Below are positions 44,433 to 52,518 of a DNA stretch of 64,000 nt, one piece after another. Below the pieces are notes generated by a model. The model saw only the letters and a program-made list of their open reading frames with translations, was not told the origin of the DNA and made no database searches. The stretch is from assembly GCF_009883055.1 (NCBI RefSeq), contig NZ_WWVR01000015.1:1-64000 (forward strand), written 5' to 3'. The DNA is from Blautia sp. BIOML-A1 (GTDB taxonomy: Bacteria; Bacillota; Clostridia; Lachnospirales; Lachnospiraceae). How positions within the stretch are numbered: the stretch's first letter is position 1; each line of letters opens with the position of its first letter. A program made the position numbers and the translations under genes.

Positions 44433-46064
44433 TTATTTTTCTGCTTTATTCATCTCTCTCACGATCTTACGAAGTTTAAGTACCATAGATGGAGCTACTG
44501 AAAGTTCATCTACGCCCATGCGTACAAACTGCTCCGTGAGTGTCGGATCTGCACCAAGTTCGCCGCAGATTCCTGCCCATTTACCGCATTTATGTGCATT
44601 GTCCACAACCATCTGGATCATGCGGAGAATTGCCTCATGATGAGGATTATAGAATTCATCCAGTTTTTCATTCTGACGGTCGATGGCAAGCGTGTACTGG
44701 GTCAGATCGTTTGTACCGATACTGAAGAAGTCAACCATTTCAGCAAGTCTGTCACTGATGATCGCTGCCGCCGGAGTCTCAATCATGATTCCCTGCTCCG
44801 GAATCTTGTACTGGATTTCCTGCTCTTTGAGTTCTGCCTCTACCTCAGCTACGATCTCATAGATTTTCTTAACTTCCTCTGTAGAGGTGATCATCGGATA
44901 CATGATGGAGAGATTTCCGTAAACAGCTGCACGGAGAAGTGCGCGAAGCTGTGTTTTGAAAATATCTTTCTGTGTCAGGCAGATACGGATCGCACGATAT
45001 CCCAGTGCCGGGTTGTCCTCATTGCCTAGGTTGAAGTAATCCACCTGTTTATCAGCACCGATATCCAGAGTACGGATGATAACCTTCTTTCCTGCCATCA
45101 TCTGTACGGCCTGCTTGTAAGCCTGGAACTGTTCTTCCTCTGTCGGGAAATCATTCCTTCCAAGATAAAGAAATTCACTTCTGAAAAGGCCGATTCCACC
45201 GGCATCATTTTCGAGAACATAACCAATATCTCCAACGCTTCCGATATTTGCATAAATGTTGATCTTATGGCCATCTAAGGTCACGTTTTCTTTGCCTTTC
45301 AGTTCCTGAAGAAGTCTGAGCTTCTCTGCCTCTTCTTTCATTTTCTGCTCAGTTTCTGTTTTTGTGTCTTCGTCCGGATCAAAGGTAACTGTTCCTGCAA
45401 ATCCATCTACAACTGCTGTCATACCAGTTTTAAGTTCTTCAAGCTCCATCGGTACGCCGATCAGAGCCGGAATGTTCATCATACGGGCAAGGATCGCGGT
45501 ATGGGAGTTGGTTGAACCATGGACAGTCACAAATGCAAGGATCTTATCCTTGTCCATCTGTACGGTTTCGCTCGGACTTAAGTCATCTGCAACAATGACA
45601 GACGGTTCAATAGAACTCAGATCCGCATCCTCCTGTCCGCTCAGGTTGCGTACAAGACGTTCGGAAATATCTTTGATATCTGCAGAACGTGCTTTCATGT
45701 AATCATCATCCATAGATGCGAACATCGCTGCAAAGTTATCGCCTGTGGTTGCCACAGCGTATTCTGCGTTGACCTGTTCTGTGCGGATCGTATTCTGGAT
45801 TGCTTCCAGATAATCATCATCCTCAAGCATCATCTGATGTACTTCAAAAATGGCTGCACTGGCTTCACCAACTTCTCTTACTGCCTTGTCATATAATTTC
45901 TGAAGCTGCTCCTTTGATTTCTCCAGGGCAGTATCCACACGCTTTACTTCTGCCTCTGGATCTTCAATCCTGGTTCTTTTGACCTGGTAATCATTTTTCT
46001 TAAGAACCACGATCGGTCCCATTGCAATTCCTTTATAAACAGATTTCCCCTGAAAACACTGCAT
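44433..46064 (-). CDS. ptsI: PTS enzyme I (phosphoenolpyruvate-protein phosphotransferase)
   Basis: A 543-residue enzyme I. The phosphohistidine region reads TVHGSTNSHTAILARMMNIP. The PEP-binding C-terminal domain has GLFRSEFLYLGRNDFPTEEEQ, IIRTLDIGADKQVDYF, YPMITSTEEV and IGTNDLTQYTLAIDRQN, with the active Cys in GICGE. It moves phosphate from PEP to HPr. It is the last gene of the ptsG-licT-ptsH-ptsI operon, 56 bp after ptsH. Confidence 0.97.
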   Translation of the reverse strand: MQCFQGKSVYKGIAMGPIVVLKKNDYQVKRTRIEDPEAEVKRVDTALEKSKEQLQKLYDKAVREVGEASAAIFEVHQMMLEDDDYLEAIQNTIRTEQVNAEYAVATTGDNFAAMFASMDDDYMKARSADIKDISERLVRNLSGQEDADLSSIEPSVIVADDLSPSETVQMDKDKILAFVTVHGSTNSHTAILARMMNIPALIGVPMELEELKTGMTAVVDGFAGTVTFDPDEDTKTETEQKMKEEAEKLRLLQELKGKENVTLDGHKINIYANIGSVGDIGYVLENDAGGIGLFRSEFLYLGRNDFPTEEEQFQAYKQAVQMMAGKKVIIRTLDIGADKQVDYFNLGNEDNPALGYRAIRICLTQKDIFKTQLRALLRAAVYGNLSIMYPMITSTEEVKKIYEIVAEVEAELKEQEIQYKIPEQGIMIETPAAAIISDRLAEMVDFFSIGTNDLTQYTLAIDRQNEKLDEFYNPHHEAILRMIQMVVDNAHKCGKWAGICGELGADPTLTEQFVRMGVDELSVAPSMVLKLRKIVREMNKAEK

Positions 46065-46120
46065 ACTTACTTCCTCCTGACTGCTGTTCTGTTACACCAT
46101 AGGTTTTTCTATATATCTGA

Positions 46121-46378
46121 TTACAGATTTGCTTCAAAGAACGCTTTCAGTCCTTCAATTGCAGTATCTTCATCAGCACCTTCAGCTGTTACAGTTACAG
46201 TTTCGCCCTGTTTTACTCCAAGGGACATAAGCATCATAAGCTGTGTAAGTTTCTTTGTCTTGCCATCTTTTGTGATCGTGCACTCTGACTCATATTTCTT
46301 TGCTTCTTTTACAAGAAGTCCTGCCGGTCTTGCGTGGATTCCCAGTTCGTCTTTGATTGTGTACTCGAATGTTTTCAT
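46121..46378 (-). CDS. ptsH: PTS phosphocarrier HPr (lacks regulatory Ser46)
   Basis: An 85-residue HPr. The active-site GIHARPAGLLV (His15) is intact, so it can accept phosphate from enzyme I and pass it to EIIA. The segment that in Bacillus HPr reads LKSIMGVMSLG is LTQLMMLMSLG here, so position 46 is Gln and not the Ser phosphorylated by HPr kinase. Catabolite control by HPr(Ser-P)/CcpA would thus not work through this protein. Good RBS; it sits between licT and ptsI. Confidence 0.95.
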   Translation of the reverse strand: MKTFEYTIKDELGIHARPAGLLVKEAKKYESECTITKDGKTKKLTQLMMLMSLGVKQGETVTVTAEGADEDTAIEGLKAFFEANL

Positions 46379-46426
46379 TTTAATTTCTCCTCTTCTTTTT
46401 ATATCTTTGTTTTATGGTATATATTT

Positions 46427-47278
46427 TTATTCTGTCTCACTGTCCAGCATTCGCTCCAGATGCATTGCCAGATAACCGATCTCAATATCCGGCATCGGAA
46501 GTCCCAGACGCTTCTCCATCTCGTGGCAGATTCTCTCAGATGCATGAAAAGCCTCAGGAAATTTCACAGACATATAGTCATTCAGATTCATCTTGAGTTT
46601 CTCTCCATGAATCGCTCTTGCCACCATGTAACGTACATGGTTCATCAGACGGTTATATGCCAGTGACATCACATCGATGGAATTTCCTGTTTCTTTCTCT
46701 ACAAGAGAAATGCATTCTCTGACGGTTCGGGCGATCTCCATGGCCTGTGAAACCTTCTCATCTACAATGGCCGAATGAACGTGGAGGGCGATATATCCTG
46801 TTTCATGTTCATCAAGCTCTATCTGAAATTTTTCTTTCAGCATAGGTGCTATGCAGCCGGCCACTTTGTATTCTTTATAAAACAGGATACGGATGTCCTC
46901 CGTCAGTGGATTGCTGATCTGCTCTCCCCTCTGAAGACGGCGGATAGCAAAATCAAGATGATCCGCTATTGGAAAAAGAATCGAACGATCGATATCGCCA
47001 AATTCTGCCTCAGCCTCCCTGAGGATTTCATTGGCAAGTTCCAGACATACCGGTGAAACTGAGTTGATAATTTCTCTGGCATCTCCACGGTCTGTCAGTT
47101 CTTTGAGTGAATAAATCCTGGCATCCTGCGGAACCTCTATCGTCTGCCCTATTTTTTTGCCAAAAGCAATTCCCTTTCCCATGATCAGGCATTCCTGCTT
47201 TGCGCCTGATTCGATTCCAATAAAAGAATTATGATTTAATAATTTTGCTATCCTGTATATCATCCGTTTCATCCCCAT
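46427..47278 (-). CDS. licT: LicT/GlcT-type transcription antiterminator (BglG family)
   Basis: A 283-residue protein. The N-terminal RNA-binding CAT domain (YRIAKLLNHNSFIG, then LIMGKGIAFGKKIGQ) is followed by two PTS regulation domains. PRD1 contains the His of LFPIADHLDFAIRRL. PRD2 has GYIALHVHSA and the later IGYLAMHLERM. The real start could be the ATG at 47263. The gene follows ptsG by 12 bp. It should bind the RAT hairpin in the ptsG leader and prevent termination, with activity set by PRD phosphorylation from the adjacent PTS proteins. Confidence 0.9.
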   Translation of the reverse strand: MGMKRMIYRIAKLLNHNSFIGIESGAKQECLIMGKGIAFGKKIGQTIEVPQDARIYSLKELTDRGDAREIINSVSPVCLELANEILREAEAEFGDIDRSILFPIADHLDFAIRRLQRGEQISNPLTEDIRILFYKEYKVAGCIAPMLKEKFQIELDEHETGYIALHVHSAIVDEKVSQAMEIARTVRECISLVEKETGNSIDVMSLAYNRLMNHVRYMVARAIHGEKLKMNLNDYMSVKFPEAFHASERICHEMEKRLGLPMPDIEIGYLAMHLERMLDSETE

Positions 47279-47290
47279 CCAGGGTCTTTT

Positions 47291-49459
47291 TTACTGAAGG
47301 ACCTCTATCTCAAACAAAGGCTCTCCGGCTTTGATCTGACCCTCATGCAGCAGATGGATTCGCTGATTGTCCTCCAGTTCTGTACAAAGAACCGGGGAAG
47401 TGACAGAAGGTGCATTTGCCTTCAGGTATTCCAGATCCAGCTTCAGCATCGGATCCCCCTTCTTAACTGTCTGTCCGCTCTCTACCAGTGCTTCAAATCC
47501 CCCGCCATTCAGTTTTACAGTATCGATTCCCACATGGATCAACAGACTGATTCCTGAATCTGTTATAAATCCAATGGCATGTTTTGTATCAAAGACAAAT
47601 GCGACTTCACCATCCTCCGGAGCACGTACAAACGGATCCTCCGGTGTTACAACAGCACCATCACCCATCATCTTCTGCGCAAAAGCTTCATCCGGTGCAG
47701 TCGAGAGGTCTGCTGCCACTCCTGTTATCGGACTGGAAATTACGATTCTCTCGACAACCTTCTGTTCTTCTGCTTCCTGTGTCTGAACTGCTGTATCCTG
47801 AACAGCCTCTGTGTCTTCTGTCTCTGCATAGGTATCCGAAGCTGTTTCCAGATAATCTTCAAGGTTAGACTTGATCACAGTGACATTCGGTCCGTAAATA
47901 ACCTGAACACCCTGTCCCTTGTGTACCACACCGGATGCTCCCGTTGCCTTAAGAATTCCGTCATTTACTCTGGAAGCATCTTTGACTGTACAACGAAGTC
48001 TGGTTGCACAGCAATCCACATCACTGATATTTTTCTTACCGCCAAGACCTCTTGTAATTGCCTCGCTTGTGGCATCATCAGAAGTTACTGTCTCTGCCTG
48101 AGCTGCCTCTCTGCGGGCATTTACATCCGCCTTTGTATAAAGCTTTGTTTCTGTGTCATCATCCTCACGACCCGGAGTTTTGAAATTAAACTTCCTGATC
48201 ATAAATTTGAAAATAAAATAATATAAAAAGAAGTAAATAATACCAACCGGGATCACTCGCATCCAGCTTGTTTTGGCATTTCCCTGAAGGATACCAAACA
48301 GGAAGAAGTCAAGCAGTCCGCCTGAAAATGTAAGTCCTACTGCAATATTCAGCATATGTGCGATCATATAAGCTGAACCTGCAAGAACTACCTGTACCGC
48401 AAACAGTGCAGGAGCCACAAACAAGAAGGAGAATTCCAGCGGTTCCGTAATACCTGTTGCCATACATGCAAGTGCTGCGGAGAGAAGAAGTCCACCAGCA
48501 GCTTTTTTCTTCTCAGGTTTTGCACACTGATACATGGCAAGTGCTGCTCCTGGAAGACCAAAGATCATAAAAATAAACTCACCTGAAAAATATCTGGTTG
48601 CATCAGCACTGAAGTGTGCAATATTTGCAGAGTCTGCAAGCTGTGCAAAGAAAATATTCTGTCCGCCCTGAACCATCTGTCCGGCAACTTCCATCGTACC
48701 GCCTACGGCTGTCTGCCAGAAAGGCATATAGAATACATGGTGCAGACCGAATGGGATCAGTGCTCTCTTAATAAGACCAAAGATCAGAGTTCCCACATAC
48801 CCGGAACCTGTTACCAGTCCGCCAAGCGCATAAATTCCATTCTGGACAACCGGCCATACAAAATAAAGAAGAATTCCCACAAACATATAAACAATCGTGG
48901 AAATGATCGGCACAAATCTTGTACCGCCGAAGAATGACAGTGCATTCGGAAGCTGGATCCTGTAGAACTTATTGTGAAGTGCTGCCACACCAAGTCCTAC
49001 GATGATACCGCCAAATACACCCATCTGCAAAGACTGGATACCACATACAGAAGTGATGGTTCCCTCCAGCACAGACTCTGCAATCTCTCCATTGTCGAGA
49101 ATCTGTCCTGTGATCGTCAGCATCGCATTGATCGCAGTATTCATTACAAAATACGCGATAACTGCTGATAACGCGGAAACTTCTTTTTCTTTTTTTGCCA
49201 TACCAATCGCAACACCTACCGCAAAGATCAGAGGCAGGTTATCAAAGACTGCACTTCCGACTTTGTTCATGATCATCAGGAGGGCATTCAGAACGGTTCC
49301 CTCACCGAGGATGCTGGTTAAATGATAGGTTTCAATTGTAGTTGCATTGGTAAAGGAACTTCCGATTCCGAGAAGAAGACCGGCTACCGGAAGGATTGCG
49401 ATAGGGAGCATAAAGCTTCGTCCCACTCGCTGCAGAACACTGAAAATCTTGTCCTTCAT
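47291..49459 (-). CDS. ptsG: Glucose-type PTS transporter EIICBA
   Basis: A 722-residue fused permease. The IIC domain (1-440) has about ten membrane segments (start MKDKIFSVLQRVGRSFMLPI; GLHHVFYMPFW; GITEPLEFSFLFVAP). The IIB domain (about 470-545) carries the phosphocysteine in DVDCCATRLR. The IIA domain (about 575-722) has the phosphohistidine in SLLIHVGIDTVKLNG. It imports and phosphorylates glucose or a related sugar such as N-acetylglucosamine. The leader upstream has a RAT-like hairpin and a terminator, and the antiterminator gene follows. Confidence 0.93.
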   Translation of the reverse strand: MKDKIFSVLQRVGRSFMLPIAILPVAGLLLGIGSSFTNATTIETYHLTSILGEGTVLNALLMIMNKVGSAVFDNLPLIFAVGVAIGMAKKEKEVSALSAVIAYFVMNTAINAMLTITGQILDNGEIAESVLEGTITSVCGIQSLQMGVFGGIIVGLGVAALHNKFYRIQLPNALSFFGGTRFVPIISTIVYMFVGILLYFVWPVVQNGIYALGGLVTGSGYVGTLIFGLIKRALIPFGLHHVFYMPFWQTAVGGTMEVAGQMVQGGQNIFFAQLADSANIAHFSADATRYFSGEFIFMIFGLPGAALAMYQCAKPEKKKAAGGLLLSAALACMATGITEPLEFSFLFVAPALFAVQVVLAGSAYMIAHMLNIAVGLTFSGGLLDFFLFGILQGNAKTSWMRVIPVGIIYFFLYYFIFKFMIRKFNFKTPGREDDDTETKLYTKADVNARREAAQAETVTSDDATSEAITRGLGGKKNISDVDCCATRLRCTVKDASRVNDGILKATGASGVVHKGQGVQVIYGPNVTVIKSNLEDYLETASDTYAETEDTEAVQDTAVQTQEAEEQKVVERIVISSPITGVAADLSTAPDEAFAQKMMGDGAVVTPEDPFVRAPEDGEVAFVFDTKHAIGFITDSGISLLIHVGIDTVKLNGGGFEALVESGQTVKKGDPMLKLDLEYLKANAPSVTSPVLCTELEDNQRIHLLHEGQIKAGEPLFEIEVLQ

Positions 49460-49544
49460 TTCACATACTCCTTTTCCTGTGCGTTTCGCACATCCCTAAA
49501 TGTATTTTCAGGGAGTAAGTATGTGTATGTGCAGTATTTTTGTA

Positions 49545-49619
49545 CAAAAAAAAGGCACTAATACACATAAACACTCCTTGTTATGTATAGTTAATGCCTC
49601 CTAAATCGAGTTACACACT
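49545..49619 (-). promoter_or_regulatory. RAT antiterminator site overlapping a leader terminator of ptsG
   Basis: On the minus strand, 49619-49589 reads GTGTAACTCGATTTAGGAGGC then ATTAACT, close to the RAT consensus of LicT/SacT/GlcT. Its 3' half overlaps the 5' arm of a terminator: AGGCATTAACTATACAT (49599-49583) pairs with ATGTGTATTAGTGCCT (49568-49553), followed by eight T. Bound antiterminator would block termination. Confidence 0.82.
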
Positions 49620-49632
49620 ACAACCAATCAAA

Positions 49633-49661
49633 ATATAACACGGTCACAGAGAATTTGTCAA
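49633..49661 (-). promoter_or_regulatory. Promoter of the ptsG operon
   Basis: On the minus strand TTGACA (49656-49661), 17-bp spacer, TTATAT (49633-49638). The transcript would begin just before the RAT hairpin. The MITE copy D ends 24 bp upstream of the -35. Confidence 0.7.
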
Positions 49662-49684
49662 CCCGATATTTTATTTAATTAATG

Positions 49685-49826
49685 GTTACTGTTCACTCCG
49701 TTCACAGTAACTTGGTCAAAATGCATTCCAAATCACCTTCGGTGATAGCATTTTGCCCCGTATGTCTCGGGATTTTGCCATATTCATGGCAAAACACCTC
49801 GCGGGATATTACCTGTGAACAGTTAC
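49685..49826. mobile_element. MITE copy D (142 bp)
   Basis: Begins GTTACTGTTCAC and ends GTGAACAGTTAC (11 of 12 inverted). Flanked by perfect 8-bp direct repeats AATTAATG (49677-49684 and 49827-49834). It lies between the ptsG promoter and the end of the Nudix gene. Its ends and interior differ from copies A-C, suggesting a second subfamily. Confidence 0.9.
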
Positions 49827-49840
49827 AATTAATGGTACAA

Positions 49841-50446
49841 CTAATTCAGAAACGCAAATGGTTCCTCATCATTGAGAAAGTGCATCAACATGTAAGCACA
49901 CATGATGGCAACATTTTCTTCTTTAAGAATTCTTCTGACCTCATCACGGTCTGCAAGAACAACCTCGATTTCTTCCGTATCTTCCTGTGCATCCTTACTG
50001 ATCTCACCGCTGGCATATCCGTAGACAGTCGCACAGGATTCATCGGTCATGCCAATTGTAGTAAAATATGGTTTCTCATATGCCGTATCCACCTTCAGAG
50101 GTTCCAGCTTAAGTCCAGTCTCCTCATACATCTCACGGACAGCTCCCTCATGGAAATCTTCATTTGGCTCTACAAGACCTGCCGGGAATTCATAGATATA
50201 TCCACCCAGTGCATAACGATACTGACGAATCAGCACGACCCTGTCTTTCTTTTCTCCGTAAATACTGTAGATGATCACGCCATCCGGATCATTGCGTCCT
50301 GTCCTGAGCTTGAGGGACGGGATGTCCTTCGCCCTGGAAGCCACATAGTAGGATACTGGGGTGTTGTGTACACTGGTTGCATCTACATGATAAAGATTAA
50401 CAAAACGGTTGTCTGTAAGTTTTTGTACATCATGAATTTTTCCCAT
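49841..50446 (-). CDS. Nudix hydrolase (ADP-ribose pyrophosphatase-like)
   Basis: A 201-residue protein with a complete Nudix box, G-x5-E-x7-REMYEETGL, in the segment GLVEPNEDFHEGAVREMYEE. The upstream beta strands (RVVLIRQYRYALGGYIYEFPAG) match the ADP-ribose/sugar-nucleotide pyrophosphatase subgroup. It probably removes ADP-ribose or similar nucleotides in the cytoplasm. It is separated from ribU by 87 bp on the same strand. Confidence 0.92.
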   Translation of the reverse strand: MGKIHDVQKLTDNRFVNLYHVDATSVHNTPVSYYVASRAKDIPSLKLRTGRNDPDGVIIYSIYGEKKDRVVLIRQYRYALGGYIYEFPAGLVEPNEDFHEGAVREMYEETGLKLEPLKVDTAYEKPYFTTIGMTDESCATVYGYASGEISKDAQEDTEEIEVVLADRDEVRRILKEENVAIMCAYMLMHFLNDEEPFAFLN

Positions 50447-50533
50447 TGAGAGAACCTTCTTTCCCGCACGAGATCACCGTGCAATATATTTGTGTGCTCT
50501 CTGGATTGGTTTCTGTTATCTGAGAAGTCAGAA

Positions 50534-51169
50534 TCAGTCACCTTTGAGAACTACACGGATTCGTTTGTAAATAAAGAATACGATCACAGATACCAGAATG
50601 TATTTGAATAAGTTAAACGGTACAATGATCAGTGCCACAAATCCCAGCAGACTGTTGACAGAATGGTTGACTGCAGCACCCATTTCAATAAAAGCTTCGA
50701 TCGGCATACCAAAAGCCTTGCCATATGCCGGAAGCAGAACAAACGCATTCATCAGGCACGCTGCTATTGTTGTCAGAACTGTACCAACTGCCATACCCAT
50801 AACTGCATGCTTACGGCTCTTTACATTATGAAGTCTGTAAATAATGCCTGCCGGTATTACGAAGGTGCATCCGAAAATAAAGTTTGCCAGATCACCAACA
50901 CCTGCGGTCATGGTTCCTTTTGTTACAAGATGTACCAGGATCTTGACCAGTTCGATCACTGCACCCGCCACAGGTCCCATCGCAAAAGCTCCTACCAGTA
51001 CCGGAATCTCAGAGAAGTCCAGCTGATAGAAGGATGGTGCCAGGAATGGGAGCGGAAATTCAAAGTTCATCAATACACCTGCAACCGCACCCAGCATTGC
51101 AATCTGTGTGATCGTCCTGGTACGGCTTCGTTCCATTACATTTCCATTTCTTAAAACCTGTTCACTCAT
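50534..51169 (-). CDS. ribU: Riboflavin ECF transporter S component RibU
   Basis: A 211-residue membrane protein from ATG 51169 (RBS AAGGAGAG). About six hydrophobic segments occur. The N-terminal part of RibU (NFEFPLPFLAPSFYQLDFSEIP) and the GPVAGAVIELVKILVH segment bind flavin and the ECF module in this family. It captures riboflavin; the shared EcfA/A'/T energising unit must be encoded elsewhere. An FMN riboswitch and terminator precede it, which confirms the substrate. Confidence 0.96.
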   Translation of the reverse strand: MSEQVLRNGNVMERSRTRTITQIAMLGAVAGVLMNFEFPLPFLAPSFYQLDFSEIPVLVGAFAMGPVAGAVIELVKILVHLVTKGTMTAGVGDLANFIFGCTFVIPAGIIYRLHNVKSRKHAVMGMAVGTVLTTIAACLMNAFVLLPAYGKAFGMPIEAFIEMGAAVNHSVNSLLGFVALIIVPFNLFKYILVSVIVFFIYKRIRVVLKGD

Positions 51170-51218
51170 ACTTGTCTCTCCTTTTGAATGTTCTTTTATT
51201 TTAAAAGAAAATTCCGCG

Positions 51219-51249
51219 TAAAAATCCCCCGAAAGATTCCTTCCGGGGG
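51219..51249 (-). terminator. Terminator of the FMN riboswitch
   Basis: On the minus strand CCCCCGGAAGG pairs with CTTTCGGGGG, followed by ATTTTT. It lies between the FMN aptamer and ribU, as expected for transcriptional control. Confidence 0.88.
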
Positions 51250-51274
51250 TAATGAGCACGTATGAATTAATCGT

Positions 51275-51420
51275 GTTCTTCTCTCATCCAGACTTTACTG
51301 TCGGTTCTGGAATTCCGATGTATCGGTCACCAGATCAGCCGCATTACGCGGGTCGCGGACTATACCGCCGGTAGGGAATTCTGACTTCTTATGAAGTTCC
51401 AGTCACCCTGCCCCGAAGAA
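51275..51420 (-). promoter_or_regulatory. FMN riboswitch (RFN element)
   Basis: All conserved blocks are present in order on the minus strand: TTCGGGGCAGGGTG, AATTCCCTACCGGCGGT, AGTCCGCGA, CTGATCTGGTG, ATTCCAGAACCGACAGT, and GTCTGGATGAGAGAAG. FMN binding would favour the following terminator and shut off ribU. Confidence 0.97.
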
Positions 51421-51440
51421 TTTTCTTTTATCTGAAAACT

Positions 51441-51469
51441 ATTATACAACCAATTTACCTTCAACGCAA
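51441..51469 (-). promoter_or_regulatory. Promoter of ribU
   Basis: On the minus strand TTGCGT (51464-51469), 17-bp spacer, TATAAT (51441-51446), about 15 bp before the RFN element. Confidence 0.7.
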
Positions 51470-51497
51470 TATAAAAATTATATGGCATAAAACCGGG

Positions 51498-51526
51498 TAT
51501 CTCACGGGTTATTACCTGTGAGCCGT
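51498..51526. repeat. Decayed right-end fragment of the MITE
   Basis: CTCACGGGTTATTACCTGTG followed by AGCCGTTAT resembles the right end of copy D (CTCGCGGGATATTACCTGTG then AACAGTTAC). No left end or target duplication is visible. The call rests on about 22 of 29 matches counted by eye. Confidence 0.4.
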
Positions 51527-52506
51527 TATCTTTCTTCTCTGAAGTACGGCACTCCCAGCGCGGCCGGCGGCTGGTGCTCCTTCTTCTTTCGGAAACTGGT
51601 GAACACAAGCACAATGATCGTTACAACATACGGCAGAGCCTTAAATACCTCCTGCATGCTTCTTCCAAGTCCCGGAATATACAGATACAGGATATAAAGT
51701 GCTCCGAAGAGAAATGCTCCCCAGATTGCATTCAGTGGTTTCCACAGTGCGAAAATAACCAGTGCCACTGCAAGCCATCCACGGTCTCCAAATCCATTGT
51801 CTGTCCAGGTTCCGCCTGAATATTCCATTACGAAATACAGACCACCCAGTCCTGCAAGACCTGCTCCGATGCAGGTGGAGAGATATTTGTATTTAATGAC
51901 ATTGATACCTGCTGCATCTGCTGTTCCCGGATTCTCTCCGATCGCACGAAGGTTCAGTCCCATTCTTGTCTTAAACAGGAAAAAAGAAAGAACTACGGCA
52001 ACAATAATGCAGAGATAAGTCATAAATCCATAATTAAAGAGCATCGGTCCGATCACCGGAATTTGGGAAAGTCCCGGAATTTTTGCCGTATAGCCGCTTC
52101 CTGTAACCTTAACGGAAATCTGGCCTACACCACCTGCAAGTTTGGAGATGGAACCTCCAAAGAAGTTACCAAATCCAGTACCAAAGATTGTCAGTGCAAG
52201 ACCTGTAACATTCTGGTTTACTCGAAGTGTGATCGTCAGGATACTGTAGATCAGACCACCAAGCATAGCACAGGCAAAAGCACAGACAAATGAAATCAGC
52301 ACTCCTATAAAGACATTCGGATCCGGATTGTCTTTCTCATAGAGAAAAGCACCCATCAGTCCGGAAATACCACCCATATACATGATTCCAGGAATACCAA
52401 GATTCAGGTTTCCTGTCTTCTCTGTCATAATCTCACCAAGCGCACCATACAGAATACAGATGCCCTGGACAATTGCTTTCTGGATAAAAATAATCAGTAC
52501 ACTCAT
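51526..52506 (-). CDS. BMP-type (nucleoside-like) ABC transporter permease 2
   Basis: A 326-residue membrane protein of the BPD-transp-2 family with about nine hydrophobic segments. The start MSVLIIFIQKAIVQGICILY and the motif GEIMTEKTGNLNLGIPGIMYMGG are typical of NupQ/YufQ-like permeases. An internal GLNLRAIGENPGTADAAGINVIKYKY is the coupling helix that contacts the ATPase. It is the last gene of the BMP operon, 12 bp after the other permease. RBS AGGAGGAAG. Confidence 0.9.
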   Translation of the reverse strand: MSVLIIFIQKAIVQGICILYGALGEIMTEKTGNLNLGIPGIMYMGGISGLMGAFLYEKDNPDPNVFIGVLISFVCAFACAMLGGLIYSILTITLRVNQNVTGLALTIFGTGFGNFFGGSISKLAGGVGQISVKVTGSGYTAKIPGLSQIPVIGPMLFNYGFMTYLCIIVAVVLSFFLFKTRMGLNLRAIGENPGTADAAGINVIKYKYLSTCIGAGLAGLGGLYFVMEYSGGTWTDNGFGDRGWLAVALVIFALWKPLNAIWGAFLFGALYILYLYIPGLGRSMQEVFKALPYVVTIIVLVFTSFRKKKEHQPPAALGVPYFREER

Positions 52507-52518
52507 CGCATCTTCCTC

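Noticed and set aside
30248-49826. The 143-bp repeats as attenuators or riboswitches of the neighbouring genes
   Set aside because: They occur in both gene contexts and orientations relative to genes, have terminal inverted repeats, and are flanked by 8-bp direct repeats, which indicates transposition.
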